Positions 40,759 to 49,858 are shown, counted from the stretch's first letter. The stretch is 64,000 nucleotides of DNA from Novosphingobium panipatense (GCF_002149965.1 NZ_MSQB01000006.1:124288-188287); one strand, 5' to 3'. Notes: generated from the sequence alone by a model not told the origin. Made by a program: numbers and translations.

Positions 40759-42177
40759 ATGCTCGGACCGCGTAAATCCATAGATAAACTCTCTCAACGC
40801 GAATCCGGGCACTCCCTGGCCAAGACCCTGAGCTGGCCGCACCTGATTGCTCTGGGCGTCGGTGCCATCGTCGGCACCGGCATCTACACCCTTACCGGCG
40901 TCGGCGCCGAGCGCGCCGGTCCCGCCGTGATCCTGGCCTTCGCCATTGCCGGTGCCGTCTGCGCCTGTGCCGCGCTTGCCTATGCCGAAATGGCCACGCT
41001 GATCCCCGCCGCGGGCAGCGCCTACACTTTCTCCTATGCCGCCATGGGCGAAACCATCGCCTGGATCGTCGGCTGGAGCCTCATTCTCGAATATTCGCTG
41101 GCCTGCTCCACCGTGGCGGTCGGCTGGTCGGGCTATTTGGTCGGCTGGATCCAGTCGGCAGGCATACACCTGCCGCATATGCTGCTGGTCGGCCCCCACG
41201 GCGGCGGCCTGATCAACCTGCCTGCCGTCTTCGTGGCACTGGCGGTGATGGGCATGCTGATCGCCGGTACGCGTGAAAGCGCGACCCTAAACATCGTGCT
41301 GGTAATCATCAAGCTCGTCGCCCTGTCGATCTTCGTCGCCATGGCCCTCCCCGCCTTCAACGGCGGCAACCTCGAACCCTTCATGCCCTACGGCTTCGCC
41401 AGCACCGAGATCGAAGGCCAGAAGCGCGGCGTCATGGCCGCAGCCGCCATCGTGTTCTTCGCCTTCTACGGCTTCGACGCCGTTGCCACCTCCGCCGAGG
41501 AAGCCAAGAATCCGGGGCGCGACCTGACCATCGGTATCATCGGCTCGATGGTCGTCTGCACGGCGATCTACATGGCCGTCGCCATCGCCGCGATCGGCGC
41601 CCTGCCCTTCCAGCAGCTTGCCAACTCGCCCGAGCCGCTCGCCCTCGTGCTGCGCCAACTCGGCCAACCCGTCGCCGCGCACCTGATTGCCTTTGCCGCC
41701 GTGCTGGCCCTGCCTTCGGTCATCCTCGTGATGATGTACGGCCAGAGCCGCGTGTTCTTCGTCATGGCACGCGACGGCCTGCTGCCGCGCAGCCTCGCCA
41801 AGATCAGCCCGCGCACCGGCGCCCCCAACCGCATCACGCTGATGACGGGCGTGTCGATCGCCGTCGTCGCCGGTATCTTCCGCCTCGACGAGATCGCCGA
41901 ACTGGCCAATGCGGGAACGCTGATCGCCTTCATCTCGGTCGGCGCCTGCCTGATGATCCTGCGCCGCCGCGCGCCGGAACTGCCCCGTCTGTTCAAGTGC
42001 CCCAAGCCATTCGTCGTCGGCACGCTGACGATCCTGGGCTGCGCCTACCTGCTGTTCAGCCTGCCCGAAAGCACGCTGGTCCGCTTCGGCGCCTGGAACG
42101 TGATCGGCCTGCTGGTCTACTTCCTCTACGGCCGCACCCGCAGCGAAGCGGCGCGCGAGGCCATGGCCTCGGCCTGA
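40759..42177 (+). CDS. APC-family amino acid permease
   Basis: A 472-residue membrane protein with about 12-13 hydrophobic helices. The first-helix signature GVGAIVGTGIYTLTGVGAERAGPAVILAF is that of the cationic amino-acid transporter branch of the APC family. It imports amino acids by proton symport or exchange. GGGGGATCC precedes the ATG by normal spacing. It lies 20 bases after the GntR gene and is presumably in one transcript with it, supplying substrate for the dehydrogenase and products of the M24/S9 peptidases. Confidence 0.9.
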   Translation: MLGPRKSIDKLSQRESGHSLAKTLSWPHLIALGVGAIVGTGIYTLTGVGAERAGPAVILAFAIAGAVCACAALAYAEMATLIPAAGSAYTFSYAAMGETIAWIVGWSLILEYSLACSTVAVGWSGYLVGWIQSAGIHLPHMLLVGPHGGGLINLPAVFVALAVMGMLIAGTRESATLNIVLVIIKLVALSIFVAMALPAFNGGNLEPFMPYGFASTEIEGQKRGVMAAAAIVFFAFYGFDAVATSAEEAKNPGRDLTIGIIGSMVVCTAIYMAVAIAAIGALPFQQLANSPEPLALVLRQLGQPVAAHLIAFAAVLALPSVILVMMYGQSRVFFVMARDGLLPRSLAKISPRTGAPNRITLMTGVSIAVVAGIFRLDEIAELANAGTLIAFISVGACLMILRRRAPELPRLFKCPKPFVVGTLTILGCAYLLFSLPESTLVRFGAWNVIGLLVYFLYGRTRSEAAREAMASA

Positions 42178-42224
42178 CCTCGAACCGCTCCCAACTATAG
42201 CTCTCAAGATACAAGGATATCGCG

Positions 42225-43739
42225 ATGAAACGCGCCCTCGTTCTGGCTGCCGCCCTGCTCGGCAGCGCCCTTTCGCCTGCCACGCCCGCCCTTGCCAAGA
42301 CCGCTTACGACGGCGTCTGGCTCTTCGACGACACCCCGCCCACGCCCGGCGTGACGATGATGGAAGTCACCTCGAAGGGCGGCAAGATCTCCGGAACCGT
42401 CACCACCAAGTGGTACGGCCCGGTTGAGATGATCAATCCTCGTGTCGAGAACGGGGAACTGAAGTTCGAAGCCCGCAACATCAACGACAAGGAGCACCTG
42501 ACCCGGCCTTGGAGCGTCGCGCTGGAAGACGGAAAGGCGCATCTCAAGGGCAGGATCTGGGAATCCGAAGTCGACAGCAAGGGCTACAAGGGCAAGGCCG
42601 CCGACGCCAAGGCGCGCGCCTTCCAGTTCTCGACCCTTGCGCCGCTGGGCGCGCCGATCCCCAACCGCATCGCCGCCACTCCGCCGATGGGCTGGAGCAG
42701 CTGGAACAAGTTCGCCGAACACATCGACGACAAGACCATCCGCGCCCAGGCCGATGCCATGGTCTCCACGGGCCTGCGCGATGCCGGATATCTCTATATC
42801 AACATCGATGACGGCTGGCAGGGCAAGCGCGACGCCAACGGCGTGCTCCAGCCCAACGAGAAGTTCCCGGACATGAAGGCGCTGACGGACTACGTCCACG
42901 CCCGGGGCCTCAAGATCGGCATCTACTCCTCGCAGGGGCCGCGCACTTGCGCCGGTTACGAGGGCAGCTACGGCCACGTCGCGCAGGATGCGAAGACTTA
43001 CGCGGAATGGGGCTTCGACTACCTGAAGTACGACCTCTGCTCGGGCGAATGGTTCTATGCCGACGCCGATACCGTGAAGCGCAGCTACTACGAGATGGGC
43101 GCAGCGCTCCAGGCCACCGGCCGTGAGTTCATCTTCTCGCTCTGCGAATATGGCCGCTTCGATGTGGGCAGCTGGGGCCGGGACGTCGGCGGACAGCTCT
43201 GGCGCACGACCGGCGACATCACCGACGACTATCTGACGATGGCCAAGATCGGCTTCGACAAGAACGGCAACCCCGACTGGGCCGGTCCCCACGGCTGGAA
43301 CGACCCGGACATGCTGGAAGTCGGCAACGGCGGCATGACTTCGGATGAATATCGCACCCATATGACGCTCTGGGCCATGTCGGCGGCGCCTCTGATGATG
43401 GGCCACGACTTGCGCGAAACCAATGCGGAAACGCTCGCCATGCTTACCAACAAGCGCGTGATCGCCGTCGATCAGGATGCCAAGGGCGTGCAGGGCAAGG
43501 CCGTGCGCAAGGCGGGCTCCATGGAAGTCTGGGCCAAGCCGCTGGCCGATGGCCGCGTGGCCCTGGCGCTGTTCAACCGCGGCGATGCCGCCGCCTCGCT
43601 GACCATGAACCCGGCGGATGCGGGCCTCGCCGCCATCTCGCAGGTCGAGGACCTGTGGAGCGGCGCGAAGTCCGCCAAGCTGTCCGCCAGCTACACGGTT
43701 CCGGCACGTGGCGCGGTCATGCTCATCGTCGGAAGCTGA
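42225..43739 (+). CDS. Second secreted GH27 alpha-galactosidase, with extra N-terminal beta domain
   Basis: A 504-residue exported GH27 enzyme about 95 residues longer than the copy at 30697. After the signal peptide (about 1-24) come some 110 residues rich in beta strands (YDGVWLFDDTPPTPG; GKISGTVTTKWYGP) before the catalytic barrel (TPPMGWSSWNKFAEHI). By alignment the nucleophile is D270 (KYDLC) and the acid/base D331 (LWRTTGDI). It sits 47 bases after the permease gene, apart from the glycan locus, so it may be in the same transcript or have its own promoter. Its role beside amino-acid genes is unexplained. Confidence 0.9.
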   Translation: MKRALVLAAALLGSALSPATPALAKTAYDGVWLFDDTPPTPGVTMMEVTSKGGKISGTVTTKWYGPVEMINPRVENGELKFEARNINDKEHLTRPWSVALEDGKAHLKGRIWESEVDSKGYKGKAADAKARAFQFSTLAPLGAPIPNRIAATPPMGWSSWNKFAEHIDDKTIRAQADAMVSTGLRDAGYLYINIDDGWQGKRDANGVLQPNEKFPDMKALTDYVHARGLKIGIYSSQGPRTCAGYEGSYGHVAQDAKTYAEWGFDYLKYDLCSGEWFYADADTVKRSYYEMGAALQATGREFIFSLCEYGRFDVGSWGRDVGGQLWRTTGDITDDYLTMAKIGFDKNGNPDWAGPHGWNDPDMLEVGNGGMTSDEYRTHMTLWAMSAAPLMMGHDLRETNAETLAMLTNKRVIAVDQDAKGVQGKAVRKAGSMEVWAKPLADGRVALALFNRGDAAASLTMNPADAGLAAISQVEDLWSGAKSAKLSASYTVPARGAVMLIVGS

Positions 43740-43887
43740 TTAACCGGATCTCGAAGTCCCAACCGTCCGTGCGCGCGAATCCTATCCTAGCGCGCATCGA
43801 CGGACCTGCCGGCGGGTACCGTTCATTCGGCGCCCGTCGGCATTCTTCGCTTGCACGATTCTAATAGCGCATATTCACCTTTGTTAT

Positions 43888-43902
43888 TGCGAGGCATTCG
43901 CA
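43888..43902. promoter_or_regulatory. Fur-box-like inverted repeat before the PepSY operon
   Basis: TGCGA-ggcat-TCGCA, a perfect 5-5-5 inverted repeat, about 80-95 bases before the PepSY gene. It resembles the GCGAAT/ATTCGC half sites of Fur boxes in this group, and the genes below it fit iron control. Confidence 0.5.
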
Positions 43903-43980
43903 CTTACAGTAAGGGCTCGGCTTCAAGGGGGCCGGGACTCGATCCGCATCGCTGCGCGCGCTTCCCGTTTGCCAAGGGAA

Positions 43981-44730
43981 ATGTACAAGTTGAGGGGTAA
44001 CGGCGAAACCATCGATGTGCTGGACGGCGCGGAACGCGCGCCTGCTGCCGCACGGATGAACCAGCCCGTCCGCAAGACGGCGCCGGACGCACCGCACAAG
44101 ACCGCTGCCAAAAAGAAGAACAAGAAGGCCCGCGCCTTCTGGCTGAAGCAGCTGCACACCTGGCACTGGGTCAGCGCCGCCGTGTCTCTGGCGGGCATGT
44201 TCCTTTTTGCGATCACCGGCATAACGCTCAACCACGCCGCCTCGATCGGCGCAGAGCCGAAAGTCGTGCAGAGCCAGGGGCGCATCGCACCCGGCCTGCT
44301 GCGCACACTGCCCGCCGCAGGAGACAGCACCGCCCCGCTCCCGTCCGAAGTGGCCAAGGCAGTGGCGGCGGCAGTGCCGCTCGACCCTTCCGGCTTCGCG
44401 GCCGACTGGTCGGCCGACGACGAAGTCTATGTGGCCATGCCCGGGCCGGGCCGTGACGCCTGGGTCAGCATCGATCGCTCGAACGGCGCCGTCTCGGCCG
44501 AAGTGACCAACCGGGGCACGATTTCCTACCTCAACGACCTCCACAAGGGCCGCAACACCGGGTCCGCGTGGTTCTGGTTCATCGACGCATTCGCGGCGGC
44601 CTGCATCCTGTTCACCGTGACCGGCCTGTTCCTGCTCCAGCTTCACGCCAAGCACCGGCCTTCCACCTGGCCGCTGGTGGGCCTGAGCCTGCTGATTCCG
44701 GTCGCGATCGCCCTGATATTCATCCACTGA
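43981..44730 (+). CDS. PepSY-associated inner-membrane protein
   Basis: A basic N-terminus (KKKNKKARAFW) leads into HTWHWVSAAVSLAGMFLFAI, a first membrane helix with His pairs typical of PepSY_TM proteins. A periplasmic PepSY-like domain follows (about 85-195), then two C-terminal helices. Such proteins are thought to move electrons across the inner membrane, often for ferric-siderophore reduction. I use ATG 43981 (AAGGGAA ahead); TTG 43969 and ATG 44056 are alternatives. It is followed after 15 bases by the DUF2271 gene. Confidence 0.82.
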   Translation: MYKLRGNGETIDVLDGAERAPAAARMNQPVRKTAPDAPHKTAAKKKNKKARAFWLKQLHTWHWVSAAVSLAGMFLFAITGITLNHAASIGAEPKVVQSQGRIAPGLLRTLPAAGDSTAPLPSEVAKAVAAAVPLDPSGFAADWSADDEVYVAMPGPGRDAWVSIDRSNGAVSAEVTNRGTISYLNDLHKGRNTGSAWFWFIDAFAAACILFTVTGLFLLQLHAKHRPSTWPLVGLSLLIPVAIALIFIH

Positions 44731-44745
44731 TACAAGAAGGCACCG

Positions 44746-45249
44746 ATGACGACATCGAAGGTACTGCCCGCCCTTCCGCTCCTGGCGCCGCTGGTAGCCG
44801 CCGGAACCATCGCCAGCCCAGCCGCTGCAGCGACCGTGAGCGTGACGATCCCGCGCATCAACGTCGCGGAATATCATCGCCCCTATGTCGTCGGCTGGCT
44901 CGAACCCATTGCCGGTGGCACGGCCCGCACTGTCTTCGTGTGGTACGACGTCAAGAAGGCCGGTCGCGAGCCCGGCACCAAGTGGCTGGCAGACCTGCGC
45001 ACCTGGTGGCGCAAGGGCGGCCGATCGATGCAGCTTCCCGCAGACGGTGTCAGCGGCGCCACGCGCGCGCCGGGCACTTATCAGGTGGCCCTGCCGTCGA
45101 ACCTCCCCGCCGGGCAATATGTCTTCAAGGTCGAGGCGGCGCGCGAAACCGGCGGGCGGGAACTGGTTTCCGTGCCGGTCACGGTTCCGGTGAAGAAGGG
45201 CGGATCCGCTTCGGGCAGCGCCGAACTGGGCGCCGTGACCATCCGCTGA
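44746..45249 (+). CDS. Periplasmic DUF2271 protein with a flavinylation-type motif
   Basis: A 167-residue exported protein (signal peptide to about residue 28) matching DUF2271 in pattern (TVSVTIPRINVAEYHRPYVVGWLE; TRTVFVWYDVKKAGREPGTKWL-type core). It contains D100-G-V-S-G-A-T106, the motif at which ApbE attaches FMN to threonine in NqrC/RnfG-type proteins. ApbE is encoded two genes downstream, so Thr106 is a likely covalent FMN site (inference). It would then act as a periplasmic electron carrier between the PepSY protein and an acceptor such as a ferric siderophore. Confidence 0.85.
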   Translation: MTTSKVLPALPLLAPLVAAGTIASPAAAATVSVTIPRINVAEYHRPYVVGWLEPIAGGTARTVFVWYDVKKAGREPGTKWLADLRTWWRKGGRSMQLPADGVSGATRAPGTYQVALPSNLPAGQYVFKVEAARETGGRELVSVPVTVPVKKGGSASGSAELGAVTIR

Positions 45250-45264
45250 TCTATCGGGTTTATC

Positions 45265-45291
45265 TTGCGTTTACAGTTCACTGTGACGCAA
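45265..45291. promoter_or_regulatory. Near-perfect 27-base palindrome between DUF2271 and DUF4198 genes
   Basis: TTGCGT at 45265-45270 and ACGCAA at 45286-45291, with an inner ACAGT/ACTGT pair around TC. It may be an operator or a processing or attenuation hairpin that sets the ratio of the two halves of the operon. No T run follows. Confidence 0.5.
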
Positions 45292-45307
45292 ACTTCAAGG
45301 ACATGAC

Positions 45308-46174
45308 ATGCGCTACAGCCATATCCTGATTGCTTCGGCATCCCTGGCCGCCGCCCTCGCCTCGCCTGCCTCCGCTCATCGCCAGTGGCTGCTGCCCTCG
45401 ACGACGACGCTGGCCGGAACCAGCGAATACGTCACCGTAGACGCGGCGGTATCGAACGACCTGTTCTATCCCGACCACTTTCCGATGAGCCCGGAACAAG
45501 TCACCGTCTGGATGCCGGACGGCGCCACGGGCAAGCTCGAAAACCCCGCCACCGGCCGCTATCGCTCGACCTTCGACGTCAAGATCGACAAGCCGGGAAC
45601 CTGGAAGATCGGCACCCAACGTTCCGCCGTCATGGGCAGCTTCAAGGTGGACGGCCAGGAATGGCGCCTCGGCGGCCGCGGCCGCCCGATGGGCGCCGGT
45701 GGTCCGGGCGCACCGGGCGGCGCTCCCCCGCGCGCAGTTGCCTCGGTAGCCGAAATTCCCGCGAATGCGACCGATGTGAAGCTCACCGAAGTCCAGTCGG
45801 GCAACTACATCTACGTCACGGCCGACGCGCCGACGAAAACGGTCTTCACCGCGACCGGCAAAGGCCTCGAACTCGATCCGATCACGCACCCCGACGAACT
45901 GGTCTCGAACGAGGAAGGCCAGTTCCGCTTCCTGATCGACGGCAAACCCGCCGCCGGCCTAAAGGTCACCGTCGTCCCCGGCAGCAAGAAGTTTCGCGAG
46001 ACCGAGGAAGCGCAGGAACTGACCACCGGTGCCGACGGTGTGCTCCATGTCAAATGGCCGGTCGCCGGAATGTACTGGATCAACGCCAGCGCCACCGACA
46101 ACAAGCCGAGCGAGAAGCGCGCGACCGAACGCCGCATGAGCTATACGGCGACCGTGGAAGTGATGGCGCCCTGA
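45308..46174 (+). CDS. Periplasmic DUF4198 protein
   Basis: A 288-residue exported protein (signal peptide MRYSHILIASASLAAALASPASA). It has the DUF4198 opening HRQWLLPSTTTLAGTSEYVTVDAAVSNDLFY and a two-domain beta fold (C-terminal FRFLIDGKPAAGLKVTVVPG). A Gly/Pro/Arg-rich linker (about 120-145) joins the parts. DUF4198 proteins recur with iron and other metal uptake genes; their role is not established. It sits between the DUF2271 and ApbE genes and has a paralogue at 58674. Confidence 0.82.
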   Translation: MRYSHILIASASLAAALASPASAHRQWLLPSTTTLAGTSEYVTVDAAVSNDLFYPDHFPMSPEQVTVWMPDGATGKLENPATGRYRSTFDVKIDKPGTWKIGTQRSAVMGSFKVDGQEWRLGGRGRPMGAGGPGAPGGAPPRAVASVAEIPANATDVKLTEVQSGNYIYVTADAPTKTVFTATGKGLELDPITHPDELVSNEEGQFRFLIDGKPAAGLKVTVVPGSKKFRETEEAQELTTGADGVLHVKWPVAGMYWINASATDNKPSEKRATERRMSYTATVEVMAP

Positions 46175-46293
46175 GCTACGAACCGCCAGCGCTGAAAGCC
46201 AAGCCCAGGCTGGCGGTCCCGCGAGAGATCGATCCGGGCGTCCTTGCCGATTGGCTGCAGGACGCCCGGGTCATCGATCTCGGCGGAGAAACG

Positions 46294-47172
46294 ATGGGAA
46301 CAAGCTGGCATATCAGACTGACTGAACCCGAAAATTTCGATCGCTACACATTGCTCGATGCGATCGAGCAGCGCCTGGAAGACATTCTCGCGCAGATGAG
46401 CCACTGGCGCGGGGATTCCGTGCTGGGCCAGTTCAATAGTGCCGGACCCGGCGAATGGACGGCGCTCCCCGATGATTTCGCAGGGGTGATGAGCGCCGCG
46501 TTCGCAGTGGCCGAGGCGACAGGCGGAGCCTTCGATCCCGCCATCGGCGCCCTCGTCGATATCTGGGGCCACGGCCCCATGCCGGTCAGCGCCCCTCCCA
46601 GCAAAGCAGCCGTGGCCGAGGCACTCGGTATCTCCGGTTGGCAACGGCTGCAATTCGATCACGAAAATCAGAGCCTCCAGCAACCGGGCGGTTTGCGGCT
46701 GGATCTTTCCGGCATCGCCAAAGGATACGCGGTGGACGCGCTGGCCACGCTGCTGCGCAAGCATGGCTGCAACCACTTCCTCGTCGAGATCGGCGGCGAA
46801 CTGGCAGGCTCCGGCATGAGGCCCGACGGCGATCCCTGGTGGGTGGATCTGGAAACCCCGGTCGAGACCATCGCCCCACTGCGGCTCGCCCTCCATCAGC
46901 TCGCGGTCGCCACGTCCGGCGACTATGTGCGCGGCCGCCATACCGTCGATCCGCGTTCAGGCTATCCGGTCGAACATGCCATGTCCGTCAGCGTCGTCCA
47001 TCGCTCTGCCATGCTGGCCGATGCCTGGGCCACCGCTATCTGCGTCGAATCACATGATGCGGCGGTCGAACTGGCGACCCGTCGCGGTCTCGCGGCGAGA
47101 ACGCTCTTCCGCACCGGCGATGAAATCTCGGAATGGATCAGCCCGGCGCTCGCAGAGCTGATGACAGAATGA
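46294..47172 (+). CDS. apbE: FAD:protein FMN transferase
   Basis: A 292-residue ApbE: the opening MGTSWHIRL, the core RLDLSGIAKGYAVDALA and the metal site HTVDPRSGYPVEHA are present. It transfers FMN from FAD to Thr in target proteins by a phosphoester bond. ATG 46294 has GGAG at good distance, but it falls right at the conserved MGT motif. The frame is open back to the DUF4198 stop (CTG at 46171) with protein-like sequence, so a non-ATG start there is possible. No signal peptide is visible. Its likely target is the DUF2271 protein of the same operon. Confidence 0.87.
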   Translation: MGTSWHIRLTEPENFDRYTLLDAIEQRLEDILAQMSHWRGDSVLGQFNSAGPGEWTALPDDFAGVMSAAFAVAEATGGAFDPAIGALVDIWGHGPMPVSAPPSKAAVAEALGISGWQRLQFDHENQSLQQPGGLRLDLSGIAKGYAVDALATLLRKHGCNHFLVEIGGELAGSGMRPDGDPWWVDLETPVETIAPLRLALHQLAVATSGDYVRGRHTVDPRSGYPVEHAMSVSVVHRSAMLADAWATAICVESHDAAVELATRRGLAARTLFRTGDEISEWISPALAELMTE

Positions 47173-47187
47173 CATTATAACTGGCTT

Positions 47188-47206
47188 AAATTCATAAGAA
47201 TTTTTT
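47188..47206 (+). terminator. Weak A/T-rich terminator after apbE
   Basis: A 6-bp stem AAATTC/GAATTT with ATAA loop, running into TTT (47204-47206). It is weak by itself but suitably placed 15 bases after the apbE stop. Confidence 0.4.
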
Positions 47207-47276
47207 ACAGCACCGAACGGCAGCGACATAGTGCCGATACATTTCGCAACATATGTAACAAATGTATATTGCGAAT

Positions 47277-47295
47277 GCGAATGACTCTCATTATC
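47277..47295. promoter_or_regulatory. Fur box before the siderophore receptor
   Basis: GCGAATGACTCTCATTATC fits the alphaproteobacterial Fur-box pattern, with a further GCGAAT repeat just upstream at 47271. It lies 38-56 bases before the receptor start. Confidence 0.7.
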
Positions 47296-47332
47296 GACGC
47301 GACAACGGAATTATCCGGTCATGAGGGAAACC

Positions 47333-49747
47333 ATGTCGTCCAAGAGTTCGTCCGCGGCCGCGCGCCGTTCGTTCCTCGCGCTCTCCTGTATCGCTCCGGC
47401 GCTCGCCACCACGCTTCCTTCCGGCGCGCATGCCCAGGAAGCCGATGGCCAGCGCGTGCTGGGCGGCGTCACCGTCAGCGATACGGCGATCGATGAACAG
47501 CCGGGTCGCAAGCTCGAATCGCCCAAGCGCACCCGTCCGGTTCTCGACACGCCCCAGACGATCACCGTCCTCAGCAATGAAGTGATCGAGCAGCAGAATC
47601 TGCTGACCTTGCGCGACGTTCTCTCGACGGTGCCGGGCATCACTTTCGGCGCGGGCGAAGGCGGCACCGGCCCCGGCGACAACATCACCTTCCGCGGCTA
47701 CAGCGCCAGCAACGACATCACGGTAGACGGCGTGCGCGACAGCGCGCAGATCACCCGCACGGACTCCTACAATCTCGAGCAGATCGAAGTCACCAACGGT
47801 GCGAACTCGGTGATCTCCGGCGCCGGTTCGGTGGGCGGCAACATCAACATCGTCACCAAACGCCCCAAGGCCGACGATGCCTACCTCGCCACGGCGGGAA
47901 TCGGCACGGACAACTATTACCGCGCAACCGTCGATCTCAACAAGCGCGTCAACGATCTGGTCGCCTTCCGCCTCAACGCGATGTGGCACCGCAACGACGT
48001 GCCCGGCCGCGATGTCGAGGACTACAAGCGCTGGGGCGTGGCGCCTTCGGTTACCATCGGCATCGACAGCCCTACCAGCCTGACGCTTCAGTACAATCAC
48101 CAGGAAGACAACAATATCCCGCAGTACGGCGTGCCGTACTATGCCGGTAACAAGCTTCCCGGCGTCCACCGCAGCGACTACTTCGGCTACCGCAACGTCG
48201 ACAAGCAGCGCATCAACGTCGACCAGCTCACCGCCATCTTCGAGCACGAGATCAGCGACACGGTCTCGATCCGCAACCTCGCCCGCTGGCAGGATTCGCG
48301 CCAGCTCACGCAGGTCAATCCGCCGCAGGGCACCTGGTGCCTTTCCACCGGCCTGACCCCGACCGGCGCCGCCTGCACGGTAACCGGCATCTCCACCCCG
48401 GTGCCCGCCGGCTTCTACTATCCGACAGGTCCGCGCGGCACGACCCGCGACACCCGCAACCAGCTGATGTTCGACCAGTTCGACTTCAAGGCCGTGTTCA
48501 ATACCGGCGCGATCGAGCACACCATCGACATCGGCGGCGCGGCCACCTGGGAAAAGTACGATCTCTATAACGGCAACGTGCTGCGCAACGCCGATGGTAC
48601 GGCGGCCTTCACGCGCCTGCCGCTGATGAACATCGACAATCCCAACGAGATCGTGACCGGCCCCGCGACGTCGAACTTCACGTATGGCAGCAACATCTAC
48701 ACCGGCCCGGTCAACTTCATCCGCACCGGCCACACGGTAGGCGAGCAGACCAACGTCGCCGGCTACCTGTTCGACACCATGAAGCTCGGCAAGTTCGAAC
48801 TCAGCGCCGGGGCACGGCTTGAGCGCAACGTCGGCACCACCCGCGCCGATACGATCGCCCCGACAACCACCGCCACGGTTACCCAGGGCCAGATCACGCC
48901 CGGCATCAAGACCCGTAATGCAGACACGCTATTCTCCTATCGCGTCGGCCTGAACTACAAGCCGATCGAGCAGGTCAGCATCTATGCCGCCTACGGCAAT
49001 TCGCGCGCGCCCTCGAAGAACTCGGTCAACGGTGCCTGCACGGCCGAAGCGCCGGGCGTCACCAACGCCACCTGCAACATCAACCCGGAATCGGCCAAGA
49101 ACTACGAGATCGGCGTGAAGGGCGAACTGTTCGATGGCGGCCTGCTGCTCACCGCCTCGGCGTTCCGCAACGAGCGTGACAAGTATGCGGTCGTCTCCGG
49201 CGATCCCACCGTTCCGAACCAGCAGCTCGACGGCAAGTCGCGCGTGGACGGCATCGCCCTCGGCGCATCGGGTGCGATCGCCAAGGCCTGGTCGATCACG
49301 GCGAACTACACCTACCTGAAGGCCAAGCTGCTCCAGTCGGTTTCGGACTACTGCCTCGCCAACCCCGGCGTCGGCACTTGCACGAATACCCCGGCCAACC
49401 CCAACCCGGGCGGCGACCAGTATCTTCCCCAGACCCCCAAGCACTCGGGAAGCCTGTTCACCACCTACCGTCTGCCGTTCGGCCTGACGATCGGCTACGG
49501 CCTGACCTACCAGGACGGTTTCCTGCTGACGGCCGCCACGCCGACCGCCGGTGCCATCAAGTCGGACGATTTCCTGATCCACCAGGCCTATCTGGCCTAC
49601 GACTTCTCGCCCAACTTCTCGGCGCAGATCAACGTCAAGAACATCGGCGACAAGCTCTACTACACCCGCATTCGCGGCAATGGCGTGGGCTGGGCGACTC
49701 CGGGCGATGCCCGCTCGGCCGTCCTGACCCTGACCGCCAAGATGTAA
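47333..49747 (+). CDS. TonB-dependent siderophore receptor
   Basis: An 804-residue receptor; ATG 47333 follows GAGGG by six bases (ATG 47321 is an alternative). The long signal peptide ends near SGAHAQ. The plug has the siderophore-receptor sequences DTPQTITVLSNEVIEQQN and GAGEGGTGPGDNITFRGYSA, as in the Fiu/PiuA-type catecholate receptors, and the barrel ends in LTLTAKM. It imports ferric siderophores with TonB. The upstream Fur box and the PiuC gene after it support iron-regulated catecholate uptake. It ends in a strong terminator. Confidence 0.93.
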   Translation: MSSKSSSAAARRSFLALSCIAPALATTLPSGAHAQEADGQRVLGGVTVSDTAIDEQPGRKLESPKRTRPVLDTPQTITVLSNEVIEQQNLLTLRDVLSTVPGITFGAGEGGTGPGDNITFRGYSASNDITVDGVRDSAQITRTDSYNLEQIEVTNGANSVISGAGSVGGNINIVTKRPKADDAYLATAGIGTDNYYRATVDLNKRVNDLVAFRLNAMWHRNDVPGRDVEDYKRWGVAPSVTIGIDSPTSLTLQYNHQEDNNIPQYGVPYYAGNKLPGVHRSDYFGYRNVDKQRINVDQLTAIFEHEISDTVSIRNLARWQDSRQLTQVNPPQGTWCLSTGLTPTGAACTVTGISTPVPAGFYYPTGPRGTTRDTRNQLMFDQFDFKAVFNTGAIEHTIDIGGAATWEKYDLYNGNVLRNADGTAAFTRLPLMNIDNPNEIVTGPATSNFTYGSNIYTGPVNFIRTGHTVGEQTNVAGYLFDTMKLGKFELSAGARLERNVGTTRADTIAPTTTATVTQGQITPGIKTRNADTLFSYRVGLNYKPIEQVSIYAAYGNSRAPSKNSVNGACTAEAPGVTNATCNINPESAKNYEIGVKGELFDGGLLLTASAFRNERDKYAVVSGDPTVPNQQLDGKSRVDGIALGASGAIAKAWSITANYTYLKAKLLQSVSDYCLANPGVGTCTNTPANPNPGGDQYLPQTPKHSGSLFTTYRLPFGLTIGYGLTYQDGFLLTAATPTAGAIKSDDFLIHQAYLAYDFSPNFSAQINVKNIGDKLYYTRIRGNGVGWATPGDARSAVLTLTAKM

Positions 49748-49761
49748 CGAGGTCCCAACGG

Positions 49762-49801
49762 CCCGGCGGATGCAGATCCTGCATCCGCCGGGTTTCACTT
49801 T
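49762..49801 (+). terminator. Rho-independent terminator after the siderophore receptor
   Basis: A perfect 14-bp stem (CCCGGCGGATGCAG at 49762-49775, complement 49779-49792) with a three-base loop, followed by TTTCACTTT. Confidence 0.85.
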
Positions 49802-49858
49802 GAAGAGCACTTGATCGCGGTCATTGTCAGCACCCGATAATTGGGCAAGAGAAGCCGC

